64,000 nt of DNA from Hyphomicrobium_A sp965243865 (lineage in GTDB: Bacteria > Pseudomonadota > Alphaproteobacteria > Rhizobiales > Hyphomicrobiaceae), in the NCBI RefSeq assembly GCF_965243865.1, contig NZ_OZ251603.1, positions 1,612,001-1,676,000 of the forward strand, written 5' to 3'. Under the pieces are notes generated by a model. It ran no database searches, was not told the DNA's origin, and saw only the letters and a program-made list of their open reading frames with translations. Shown one piece after another: positions 14,713 to 22,739 of this stretch. Numbering within the stretch: the stretch's first letter is position 1; the number at the start of each line of letters is the position of its first letter. The position numbers and the translations under genes were made by a program.

Positions 14713-17184
14713 ATGCAGTCCACTGCCCACAGAAGAAGAAACGAAATTCGTCCGCGCGAGCTGCTGGCGCTAGGCCTCGCGAGCCTCGCCTGCGTCCTTG
14801 TCGTCGGCGCGGGGGTAATCTCGGGCGGCATGCCGACGCTATCTTTCGGTGAAATGAGGCCTCTCGCTGCGATTGGCTTCATCATCGGCGCTATCCTCTT
14901 CATCGCCGCTCTTCTGTCGCTGACCGTCGTGCGGGCCAAGCGAGAGGAAAAGCGGGCGCTCGCAGAAGCCGGGGAGCTGAAGCGCAGCCTCGCAGCCACC
15001 GATTCGATCATCCGCGCCGAGCCCCAGGTCCTGCTGTTCTGGGAGCAAGATAGTCCTTTGCGCGTCGCAGCCTTCTCCTTGAGCGGCATTCCCGGTCTGC
15101 CCACCACGCCTGAAGCGTTCCTGCGCTTCGGCCAATGGCTGGAGCCCGCGTCCGCCACCACACTCAAGCCGGCAATCGATGCACTCTTCACGCAGGGCCA
15201 CCCGTTCAGCATCGTCGTGCGCACGATCGCTGGCGGACACGTCGAGGCCGAGGGCCGCACCGCCGGTGGCCGCGCGGTGCTGCGCTTTCGCGACGTCGCC
15301 GGTCACCGCGCCGAAGTCGCCCGCATCCTCGCCCAACATCAGCGTCTGTCCCGCGAAGTGCGCGCCAGCCGCGCACTGCTCGACGCGTTGCCGATACCGG
15401 TCTGGCTCCGCGCCAAGGACGGACGCATCACCTGGGTCAACAGCGCCTACGTCCGCGCTGTCGAGGCGCGCAGTCGCACCGAGGTGCAGGAGCGTCAGAT
15501 CGAGTTGCTGGAGCAGCGTCAGCGGCGCGCTGCCGCCCGCGTGCTGGCGCGCGGCGAAAGCTACCGCAGTCGCATTCCTCTCATCGTCGGCGGCGAGCGC
15601 CGGCAACACGATGTGACAGTCATCCCGTTCGAGGATGCTGTCGCAGCCGCCGCCATCGATGTCATGGCCGCCGAAAAGCAAGGCGAGGAGCGCCCCGCGC
15701 TTGCCTACGATCGCACCCTCGATCGTGTCGCCACCGCCGTTGCCATCTTCAACGCGCAGCAACAGCTCGTGTTCTTCAACGAGACTTATCGCAAGCTCTG
15801 GCAGCTCGACGAGGATTGGCTGAAATCGCGCCCGACCGAAGGCGCGGTTCTCGATCGCCTACGCGAATTGGGCCGCCTGCCCCAAGTGGTCAACTATGCC
15901 GAGTGGCGGAGCAGGATCCTTTCTGCTTACGGCGAAGGCACCCCTGAAGATGACACCTGGCTGCTCCCCGATGGCCGCACTTTGCAGGTGCTCACCGAGA
16001 AGCGCTCCGACGGTGGCGTCACTTACCTCTTCGTCGACGAGTCCGACCGCCTCGCTCTCGAGCGCGATTACAATGCCCTCATCGGCGTGCAGCGGGAAAC
16101 GCTCGACAGCCTCAAAGAGGCTGTCGCCGTGTTCGGCACCGACGGCCGTCTCAAGCTTTTCAATTCAGCACTCGCCAGCATTTGGCAGCTGCCGCCGCGT
16201 CAGCTTGCCGAAGAGCCCCACATCGATGAATTCATCGCGCACGCACGCGAGTTCTGCGATGAACCTGTCACTTGGAGCCGCCTCAGCCGCGCCGTCACAT
16301 CGTTCTCCGAACAGCGCGAGGAGCTTGGCGGTCAGATGGTGCGCCCGGATGGAACCTTCATCGACTACGTGGTGATGCCACTTCCCGACGGCGCCACGCT
16401 CGTCACCTTCGCCGATGTCACCGACAGCAAGCGCAACGAGCGCCTGCTCGCCGAGCGCAACGAGGCGCTCGTCGCCGCCGACCGCATGAAGAACGCCTTC
16501 ATCAGTCACGTGTCCTACGAGCTGCGCACGCCGCTCACCAACATCATCGGTTTCAGCGATCTGCTGGGCAACCCGCACATCGGCACGCTCAATGAGAAGC
16601 AGCAGGAATACCTCGGCGACATCTCCACCTCATCGAAGACGCTGCTCGCCATCATCGACGACATCTTGACCCTCGCCACCATGGACGCCGGCACCATGGA
16701 GCTCAAACAGACGAACGTCGACGTTCCCGCCGTCATCGATGCCGCCATCCTCGGCGTGCGCGAGGCCGCCCAGCGTGCCCGCCTTTCGCTGCACATTGCC
16801 GTCGCCGACGACGCCACCCATTTCATCGCCGACGAAGCGCGCGTGCGCCAAATCCTGTTCAACATTCTTTCCAACGCCGTCAGCTTCTCCAAGCCCGGCG
16901 ACAAGATCACCATCACCTCGCGGCGCGACGCCGACATGATCGTGTTCACCGTCACCGACGAGGGCGTGGGCATCCCCAAGGACGACCAGGCGCGGGTGTT
17001 CGAGCGCTTCGAGAGCCGCAGCCTGGGCGCCGGCCACCGCGGCGCCGGCCTCGGCCTTTCCATCGTCAAGAGCCTCGTGGAGCTGCACGGAGGCACCGTC
17101 TGGCTGGAATCGGAGCCCGGCCACGGCACCAGCGTCACTGTGCGCCTTCCCGCCCGGGGCCGACCTGCTATTGCAGCCGAGTAG
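14713..17184 (+). CDS. divL: DivL-type cell-cycle pseudo-histidine kinase
   Basis: An 823-residue protein with two N-terminal membrane spans (about residues 15-35 and 50-72), a long region of PAS-like domains (about 90-575, e.g. PIPVWLRAKDGRITWVN and VATAVAIFNAQQQLVFFN), a HisKA domain and an HATPase domain (N box NILSNAVSF, DEGVGIP, GAGLGLSIVK). The phospho-acceptor box reads SHVSYELRTPL: the catalytic His is replaced by Tyr602, the defining feature of Caulobacter DivL, which regulates CckA and through it CtrA. The start is uncertain. The ATG at 14713 lacks a ribosome site, and a TTG at 14662 would add 17 residues. Gene order divL-tsaE is conserved in alphaproteobacteria. Confidence 0.88.
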   Translation: MQSTAHRRRNEIRPRELLALGLASLACVLVVGAGVISGGMPTLSFGEMRPLAAIGFIIGAILFIAALLSLTVVRAKREEKRALAEAGELKRSLAATDSIIRAEPQVLLFWEQDSPLRVAAFSLSGIPGLPTTPEAFLRFGQWLEPASATTLKPAIDALFTQGHPFSIVVRTIAGGHVEAEGRTAGGRAVLRFRDVAGHRAEVARILAQHQRLSREVRASRALLDALPIPVWLRAKDGRITWVNSAYVRAVEARSRTEVQERQIELLEQRQRRAAARVLARGESYRSRIPLIVGGERRQHDVTVIPFEDAVAAAAIDVMAAEKQGEERPALAYDRTLDRVATAVAIFNAQQQLVFFNETYRKLWQLDEDWLKSRPTEGAVLDRLRELGRLPQVVNYAEWRSRILSAYGEGTPEDDTWLLPDGRTLQVLTEKRSDGGVTYLFVDESDRLALERDYNALIGVQRETLDSLKEAVAVFGTDGRLKLFNSALASIWQLPPRQLAEEPHIDEFIAHAREFCDEPVTWSRLSRAVTSFSEQREELGGQMVRPDGTFIDYVVMPLPDGATLVTFADVTDSKRNERLLAERNEALVAADRMKNAFISHVSYELRTPLTNIIGFSDLLGNPHIGTLNEKQQEYLGDISTSSKTLLAIIDDILTLATMDAGTMELKQTNVDVPAVIDAAILGVREAAQRARLSLHIAVADDATHFIADEARVRQILFNILSNAVSFSKPGDKITITSRRDADMIVFTVTDEGVGIPKDDQARVFERFESRSLGAGHRGAGLGLSIVKSLVELHGGTVWLESEPGHGTSVTVRLPARGRPAIAAE

Positions 17185-17251
17185 TCTGCCCCAAGAAGGC
17201 CCCGAGGGTTCGCTATCGGCCGGGGGCAGCCGAGCCTGAAGTGAACCTTAG

Positions 17252-18820
17252 ATGCCCGCCACCCACGTCATCGAAGCCGTAACCGAGAGCCAGCTCCTGC
17301 GCCTGGGCGAGGCGCTGGCCTTCATAGCCCGCCGCGGCGACCTTTTCGCTCTCAGCGGCGAGCTTGGCGCCGGCAAGACGACGCTGGCGCGCGCCGTCAT
17401 CCGCGCCCTCTCGGGCGACAAGGATGAGGAAATCCCCAGCCCGACGTTTACCCTGGTCCAGACCTACGCAACGCCGCGCATGCAGGTGGCGCACTTCGAT
17501 TTGTACCGCCTCGGCGCCGCCGCCGAGCTGGAGGAGCTTGGCCTCGACCTCGCCCTCAAGAACGGCATCGCACTTATTGAATGGCCCGAACGCGTCGGCG
17601 ACCTGCTGCCGGGCGACCGCCTCGAAATCCGCATCGACGACGATGGCTCATCCGGCGCCACCCGCCGCCTGACGCTGACCGGCCACGGCGACTGGGCCGC
17701 CCGCCTCGATCGCTTCATGGCGATGCGCAATCTCATCGGCGGCGGCGGTGGCGCGAACGGCTCGGGCAACGGTGGCGACTGCGAGCTGCGCTACCTCCAG
17801 GGCGATGCCTCGGTGCGGCGCTACGGCCGCCTGCTGCGCCACGGCACCCCGGATGCGATCCTCATGGACTGGCCGCGCCAGCCGGATGGCCCGCCGATTC
17901 GCAACGGTCTCCCCTACAGCCGCCTCGCGCATCTGGCCGAAGATGTTCGCCCGTTCGTTGCCGTCGCCGATGCGCTCGCCGCCGCCGGCCTCACCGTGCC
18001 TCGTATCCGCGCGCGCGATCTCGACAACGGCTTCCTGCTTCTCGATGACCTCGGCGACCGCGTCTTCGGCCGCGAAATCGTCGATGGCACCAATCAGGCA
18101 ACGCTCTGGCAGGCCGCAACCGATGCGCTTGTCGCCCTGTCCCGCGCGCCGGCTCCCCAAACGCTGCCCGTAGCTGGAGGCGGCGAGCATCGCGTCTCCG
18201 CCTACGACGTCGGCGCCATGGCCATCGAGGCCGAGCTGATCACCGATTGGTACTGGCCGGCCCTGCGCGGCGATCAGCTCCCCGCCGACGACCGCATGAC
18301 GTTCAGCGCTCTCTGGTCGGACATCTTCACCGATCTGGCCAAAATGCCCGCCGCCTGGGTGTTGCGCGACTACCACTCGCCCAATCTTCTCTGGCTACCC
18401 GAGCGGGAAGGCATTGCGCGCGTCGGGGTGATCGACTTTCAGGATGCCATGCGCGGCCCCGCCGCTTACGACCTTGTCTCTCTGCTGCAGGATGCACGCG
18501 TTGATGTGGCACCCGAACTCGAAGCAGAACTGTTCGAGCGCTACTGCGCTGGCGTTGCCGCCAACCCCGGCTTCGATCGCGATGCATTCGCCTTCGCCTA
18601 TGCAGCGCTCGGCGCCCAGCGCAACACCAAGATCGTCGGCATCTTCGCCCGTCTCGCCAAGCGCGATGGCAAGCCGCAGTACCTGCACCACATTCCGCGC
18701 CTATGGCGCTACCTCGACCGCGATCTCGCCCACCCGCGCCTCGCGCCCCTCAAGCGCTGGTACGACGCCCACTTCCCTGCCGACGCCCGCGCCATTCCGG
18801 CCGCCATTCCCGTCGTCTGA
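17252..18820 (+). CDS. TsaE-AmgK fusion: tRNA t6A ATPase plus sugar kinase-like domain
   Basis: A 522-residue two-domain protein. Residues 1-~150 are TsaE, the ATPase of the tRNA threonylcarbamoyladenosine (t6A37) complex (Walker A GELGAGKTT, SPTFTLVQTY, HFDLYRL, IEWPER). A Gly-rich linker (IGGGGGANGSGNGG) leads to residues ~175-522, an aminoglycoside-phosphotransferase fold with catalytic loop LRDYHSPNLLW and metal-binding VIDFQDAMRGP. The second half matches AmgK, the MurNAc/GlcNAc anomeric kinase of cell-wall recycling. The next gene, 15 bases on, is a MurU-like uridylyltransferase, the enzyme that follows AmgK in that pathway. The fusion is known in Hyphomicrobiales. Substrate specificity of the kinase half is inferred from context. 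Confidence 0.88.
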   Translation: MPATHVIEAVTESQLLRLGEALAFIARRGDLFALSGELGAGKTTLARAVIRALSGDKDEEIPSPTFTLVQTYATPRMQVAHFDLYRLGAAAELEELGLDLALKNGIALIEWPERVGDLLPGDRLEIRIDDDGSSGATRRLTLTGHGDWAARLDRFMAMRNLIGGGGGANGSGNGGDCELRYLQGDASVRRYGRLLRHGTPDAILMDWPRQPDGPPIRNGLPYSRLAHLAEDVRPFVAVADALAAAGLTVPRIRARDLDNGFLLLDDLGDRVFGREIVDGTNQATLWQAATDALVALSRAPAPQTLPVAGGGEHRVSAYDVGAMAIEAELITDWYWPALRGDQLPADDRMTFSALWSDIFTDLAKMPAAWVLRDYHSPNLLWLPEREGIARVGVIDFQDAMRGPAAYDLVSLLQDARVDVAPELEAELFERYCAGVAANPGFDRDAFAFAYAALGAQRNTKIVGIFARLAKRDGKPQYLHHIPRLWRYLDRDLAHPRLAPLKRWYDAHFPADARAIPAAIPVV

Positions 18821-18835
18821 CAACGGAGCTCATCC

Positions 18836-19573
18836 ATGACTGCCTCATCGAGCTGGCGTCCTGCCGCAGCGATGGTGCTCGGCGGCGGCTACGGCAAGCG
18901 GATGATGCCGCTCACCAAAGACATCCCCAAGCCGATGGTGGTGCTGAAAGGCCGGCCGCTGATCGATCATGTGCTCGATCGCCTCGCTGCCGCTGGCGTC
19001 CCCCGGGCGGTCGTCAACGTGCATTACTGCGCCGACAAGCTGCAAGCTCATGTTGAGAAGCGCGCACACCCCAAAATCGCAATTTCCGATGAACGCCAAC
19101 AGCTTCTGGATACCGGAGGCGGCGTCGCCAAGGCGCTGCCCCTGCTCGGGCCGGACCCGTTCTTGATTCACAACTCCGACTCGGTCTGGATCGAAGGCGT
19201 CGGCTCCAACCTCGAGCGGATGTTCTCCGTCTGGGATCCCGACACCATGGACAGCCTGATGCTGCTCGCCTCCGCGGCCACCAGCCTCGGCTACGAAGGT
19301 TCGGGCGATTTCGCCATGGACAAGGACGGGCGCCTCAGCCGGCGCGGTGAACGGCAAATGGTCCCGTTCGTCTTCACCGGCGTTTCAATCGCCCATCCTC
19401 GCATCTTCGAGGGCGCGCCCGATGGTGCGTTCTCGATGAATCGGCTCTGGGACAGGGCCATCGACAACAGACGGCTCTTCGGCATTCGCCTCGACGGCCT
19501 TTGGATGCACGTAGGAACGCCAGAGGCCTTGGTCGAGGCAGAGAGGTGGATCGAGAGTGAGGATGTCGCCTGA
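18836..19573 (+). CDS. MurU-like sugar-1-phosphate nucleotidyltransferase
   Basis: A 245-residue nucleotidyltransferase of the RmlA/GlmU fold. The nucleotide-binding loop reads AMVLGGGYGKRMMPLTKDIPKPM; families usually have LAAGxGxRMxPLT, so the first positions are altered but the Arg and Pro-Leu-Thr are kept. Further motifs are the NSDSVW metal loop, LLDTGGGVA and the C-terminal WMHVGTPEAL. Paired with the AmgK domain upstream, it probably makes UDP-MurNAc from MurNAc-1-phosphate, bypassing de novo synthesis during peptidoglycan recycling. Its 3' end overlaps the addB start, so it is in the tsaE-addA operon. Confidence 0.83.
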   Translation: MTASSSWRPAAAMVLGGGYGKRMMPLTKDIPKPMVVLKGRPLIDHVLDRLAAAGVPRAVVNVHYCADKLQAHVEKRAHPKIAISDERQQLLDTGGGVAKALPLLGPDPFLIHNSDSVWIEGVGSNLERMFSVWDPDTMDSLMLLASAATSLGYEGSGDFAMDKDGRLSRRGERQMVPFVFTGVSIAHPRIFEGAPDGAFSMNRLWDRAIDNRRLFGIRLDGLWMHVGTPEALVEAERWIESEDVA

Positions 19574-22500
19574 CAACGACACGGACGCCCTGGCCTCAGG
19601 CCAGAGCGGCAGTGCGCGCGTCTTCACGGTACCGACCGGCCTTCCCTTTCTCGCTTCCGTAACGCGGGCAATCTTGAGCGGCGATCTCCCTGCCCCAGGC
19701 GGCACCGCGCCCGACCCGCTCGCCCTTCCCGACATGACCATCCTGCTGCCGACACGCCGCGCAACACGCGTCATGCAGGAAGCTTTCCTCACCGTCGCCG
19801 GCGGCCGCGCGATGACGCTGCCGCAGATCCGTCCCATCTCCGCTGGCGAGGAGGATCTCACTCTGCTCGCCGGCCTCGCGAGCCCAGGCACGCTCGGCAC
19901 CGATGCGCTGGAGCTGCCGCCCGCTGTCAGCGAGATCGAACGCCGCCTCACACTCACCATGCTGGTGCAGCGCTGGTCCGAAACGATCCGCAAGGACGAC
20001 AGCGCGTCGAGCCATTTGGGCGAGACAGCCGTTGCAGCCGGCGCCAACACGCCTGCGCAGGCCGTGCATCTTTCCGCCGAGTTGGCGCGCCTGATGGACA
20101 TGGTGGAAACGGAGAACGTTGCGCTCTCCGGCCTAGCCAAGCTCGTGCCCGACGAATATTCCGCGCACTGGCAGGACACGCTCAAGTTCCTCGAAATTAT
20201 CACCGCCTTCTGGCCGGCCTATCTCGACGAAAAGAAACTTCTCTCGCCCGCCGAGCGCCGCAACCGCGCAATCCTCGCCGAAGCCGAGCGCCTGACGAAG
20301 TCACCGCCTTCAGGGCCTGTCATCGTCGCCGGCGTCACCGGCTCCGTACCCGCAACCGTCGAGCTGATGCGCGCGGTGGCTTCTCTACCGCAAGGCGCGC
20401 TCGTGCTGCCCGGCCTCGACCTCTACCTCGACGAGGAAAGCTGGCGCGCGATCAAGGATCATCCCGAGCATCCCCAGTTCGGTTTTCACAAGCTGCTCGC
20501 CGACCTCGGCGTCTCGCGCAGCGATGTTGAGATGCTACCGGGTGAGACACCGGCCCCCGATCAGGCGGCCCGTGCCGTGCTCGTCTCGGAAACCATGCGC
20601 CCGTCCGGCAAGACCGGACTTTGGCAGCGCTACATCAGAAGCACCGATCCCGCCGACGTGCGCCACGCACTCGGCAACGTCAGTCTCATCGAGGCACCCT
20701 CCGCACAGGACGAAGCCGAAGTCATCGCCCTCATTCTGCGCGAGGCTGCCGAAACACCGGGGCGTACCGCGGCGCTCGTCTCGCCCGACCGGTTGCTCGC
20801 GCGCCGCGTCGCCGTGCGCCTCGAAGCCTGGGGCATCCGCGTTGACGACTCGGCCGGCCGCCCGTTCGCCAAGACACCGCCCGGTACCTTCCTCGACCTC
20901 GTCGTCGCCGCAGTTGCCGAGGATTTCTCTCCTGCCGCGACGATGGCACTGTTAAAGCATCCGCTGACGCGCCTCGGCCTTGATGCCTTCGCCGTGCGCC
21001 GCGCCGCCCGCGCTCTCGAAATCGCCGTGTTCCGCGACGTCTATCTCGGCCGCGGCATCGACGGCGTTGCTGACGCCCTGGAACGTGCCGATGAAAGCAA
21101 GCAGCGGCGGCACCGCGCAGTGCAGCGCCTGTGGGATGCCGACTGGGCCGGCGCGCACGATCTCGTCACCCGTTTGCGCGAGGCGTACGAACCGCTCATC
21201 AACGCATTCGCCGAGCGCGGCACGCAATCGATGCAATCGATCGCCGCTGCGCATATCGCCGCCGCAGAAGCGCTCTGCCAGCTCCCTGAAGCCGAGCGCG
21301 CGAAAGACGACGACAGCTCCCCACTCTGGCAGGGCGAAGCCGGCGCCGCGGCGTCGAGTTTCTTCGCCGGCCTGATCAACGAGGAACTGCCCGCCCTTGC
21401 CATCACCGCAGGCGACTACCCCGATCTTTACCGCAGCCTGATCGTCGGCGAGAACGTGCGTCCACGCGTTGCCGTGCATCCGCGCCTCTCTATCTGGGGC
21501 CCGTTCGAGGCGCGTTTGCAGCAGCCCGACGTGATCGTTCTCGGCTCCCTAAATGATGGCACCTGGCCCGAGGCCGCCGATCCCGGTCCGTGGCTCAACC
21601 GGCCGATGCGCGCCGAGCTCGGCCTGCCCTCGCCCGAGGCAACGATCGGCCACGCCGCGCACGACTTCACCTCGCTGCTCGGCGCCAGCCGCGTCTATCT
21701 CACCCGCGCCGAGAAGATCGACGGCGTGCCGACAGTGCCCTCGCGCTGGCTCATGCGTTTGCAGGCATTACTCGCCGGCTTCGGCATCGCTGATGCACTG
21801 GAGCCCGATCAGCCCTGGCTCGGTTGGGCCCGCGCGCGCGATCACGCACCGGTGCGCGAGCGCATCAGCGCGCCCGAGCCGCGCCCACCGCTCGCCCTGC
21901 GCCCGCGCAAGCTCTCCGTCACGCGCATCGAAACCTGGCTCGCCAATCCTTATGCGATCTTCGCGCGCGACATCCTGAAGCTCGACAAGTTGCCCGAGCT
22001 TGGCACCGATCCGAATGCGGCGCTGCGCGGCAACGTCGTGCACGAGATCATGAGCCGCTTTGCAGTGACGCACCCCGGCGATCTGCCACCGAACGCGCAC
22101 GCTGAACTCATGAGCATCGCCCGCGCCGTATTGATCGACTACGTCGAAAACCCGCGCATCGCTGCGTTCTGGCTGCCGCGATTCGCGCGCTTCGCCGAAT
22201 GGTTCGCCGACAGCGAGCCCGCGCGCCGCAACGACGTCGAGCGCATCATCGCTGAGGTGAGCGGCCGACTCGTCATCGACGCAGATGGCGGCCCCTTCAC
22301 GCTCACCGCTCGCGCCGACCGCATCGATGTCACACCGCGCGGCATCGTCATCACCGACTACAAGACCGGCACGCTGCCGACCGACAAACAGATAGCCGAT
22401 GGCATGAAGCCCCAGCTGCCGCTCGAAGCCGCCATTGCCATGGGTGAGGCTGGCTTCCCCGACACGCCACGCGGTCCCGTCATCGGCATGCGCTACATCC

Positions 22501-22739
22501 GCGCCACCGGCGCCGAGCCGCCCGGCGAAGATCGAATCGTCGGCAACGGCAGCATCGACGCCCTGGCCACCGCCGCGCTCGTAAACCTGACGAAGCTGAT
22601 CTCGCATTTCGACGACGAGGCGACGCCCTACAAGGCGCTGCGCCGCGCGCGCTTCTCCTACGAGTACGACGACTACGCACACCTGGCGCGCGTGGCCGAA
22701 TGGTCCGTGCCGAGCGAGGAAGAGGCGAGCGCCGCATGA
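19563..22739 (+). CDS. addB: AddB, subunit of the double-strand-break repair helicase-nuclease
   Basis: A 1058-residue protein with an N-terminal inactivated helicase domain (degenerate Walker A, PTGLPFL with no lysine) and a C-terminal RecB-family nuclease with ITDYKTGTLPT and the upstream metal Asp in ARADRIDV. With AddA it resects broken DNA ends for RecA loading, the functional equivalent of RecBCD. I chose the ATG at 19563 over the GTG at 19557 because GTGAGG precedes it. It overlaps the preceding gene and, by ATGA, the addA start. Confidence 0.93.
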   Translation: MSPDNDTDALASGQSGSARVFTVPTGLPFLASVTRAILSGDLPAPGGTAPDPLALPDMTILLPTRRATRVMQEAFLTVAGGRAMTLPQIRPISAGEEDLTLLAGLASPGTLGTDALELPPAVSEIERRLTLTMLVQRWSETIRKDDSASSHLGETAVAAGANTPAQAVHLSAELARLMDMVETENVALSGLAKLVPDEYSAHWQDTLKFLEIITAFWPAYLDEKKLLSPAERRNRAILAEAERLTKSPPSGPVIVAGVTGSVPATVELMRAVASLPQGALVLPGLDLYLDEESWRAIKDHPEHPQFGFHKLLADLGVSRSDVEMLPGETPAPDQAARAVLVSETMRPSGKTGLWQRYIRSTDPADVRHALGNVSLIEAPSAQDEAEVIALILREAAETPGRTAALVSPDRLLARRVAVRLEAWGIRVDDSAGRPFAKTPPGTFLDLVVAAVAEDFSPAATMALLKHPLTRLGLDAFAVRRAARALEIAVFRDVYLGRGIDGVADALERADESKQRRHRAVQRLWDADWAGAHDLVTRLREAYEPLINAFAERGTQSMQSIAAAHIAAAEALCQLPEAERAKDDDSSPLWQGEAGAAASSFFAGLINEELPALAITAGDYPDLYRSLIVGENVRPRVAVHPRLSIWGPFEARLQQPDVIVLGSLNDGTWPEAADPGPWLNRPMRAELGLPSPEATIGHAAHDFTSLLGASRVYLTRAEKIDGVPTVPSRWLMRLQALLAGFGIADALEPDQPWLGWARARDHAPVRERISAPEPRPPLALRPRKLSVTRIETWLANPYAIFARDILKLDKLPELGTDPNAALRGNVVHEIMSRFAVTHPGDLPPNAHAELMSIARAVLIDYVENPRIAAFWLPRFARFAEWFADSEPARRNDVERIIAEVSGRLVIDADGGPFTLTARADRIDVTPRGIVITDYKTGTLPTDKQIADGMKPQLPLEAAIAMGEAGFPDTPRGPVIGMRYIRATGAEPPGEDRIVGNGSIDALATAALVNLTKLISHFDDEATPYKALRRARFSYEYDDYAHLARVAEWSVPSEEEASAA

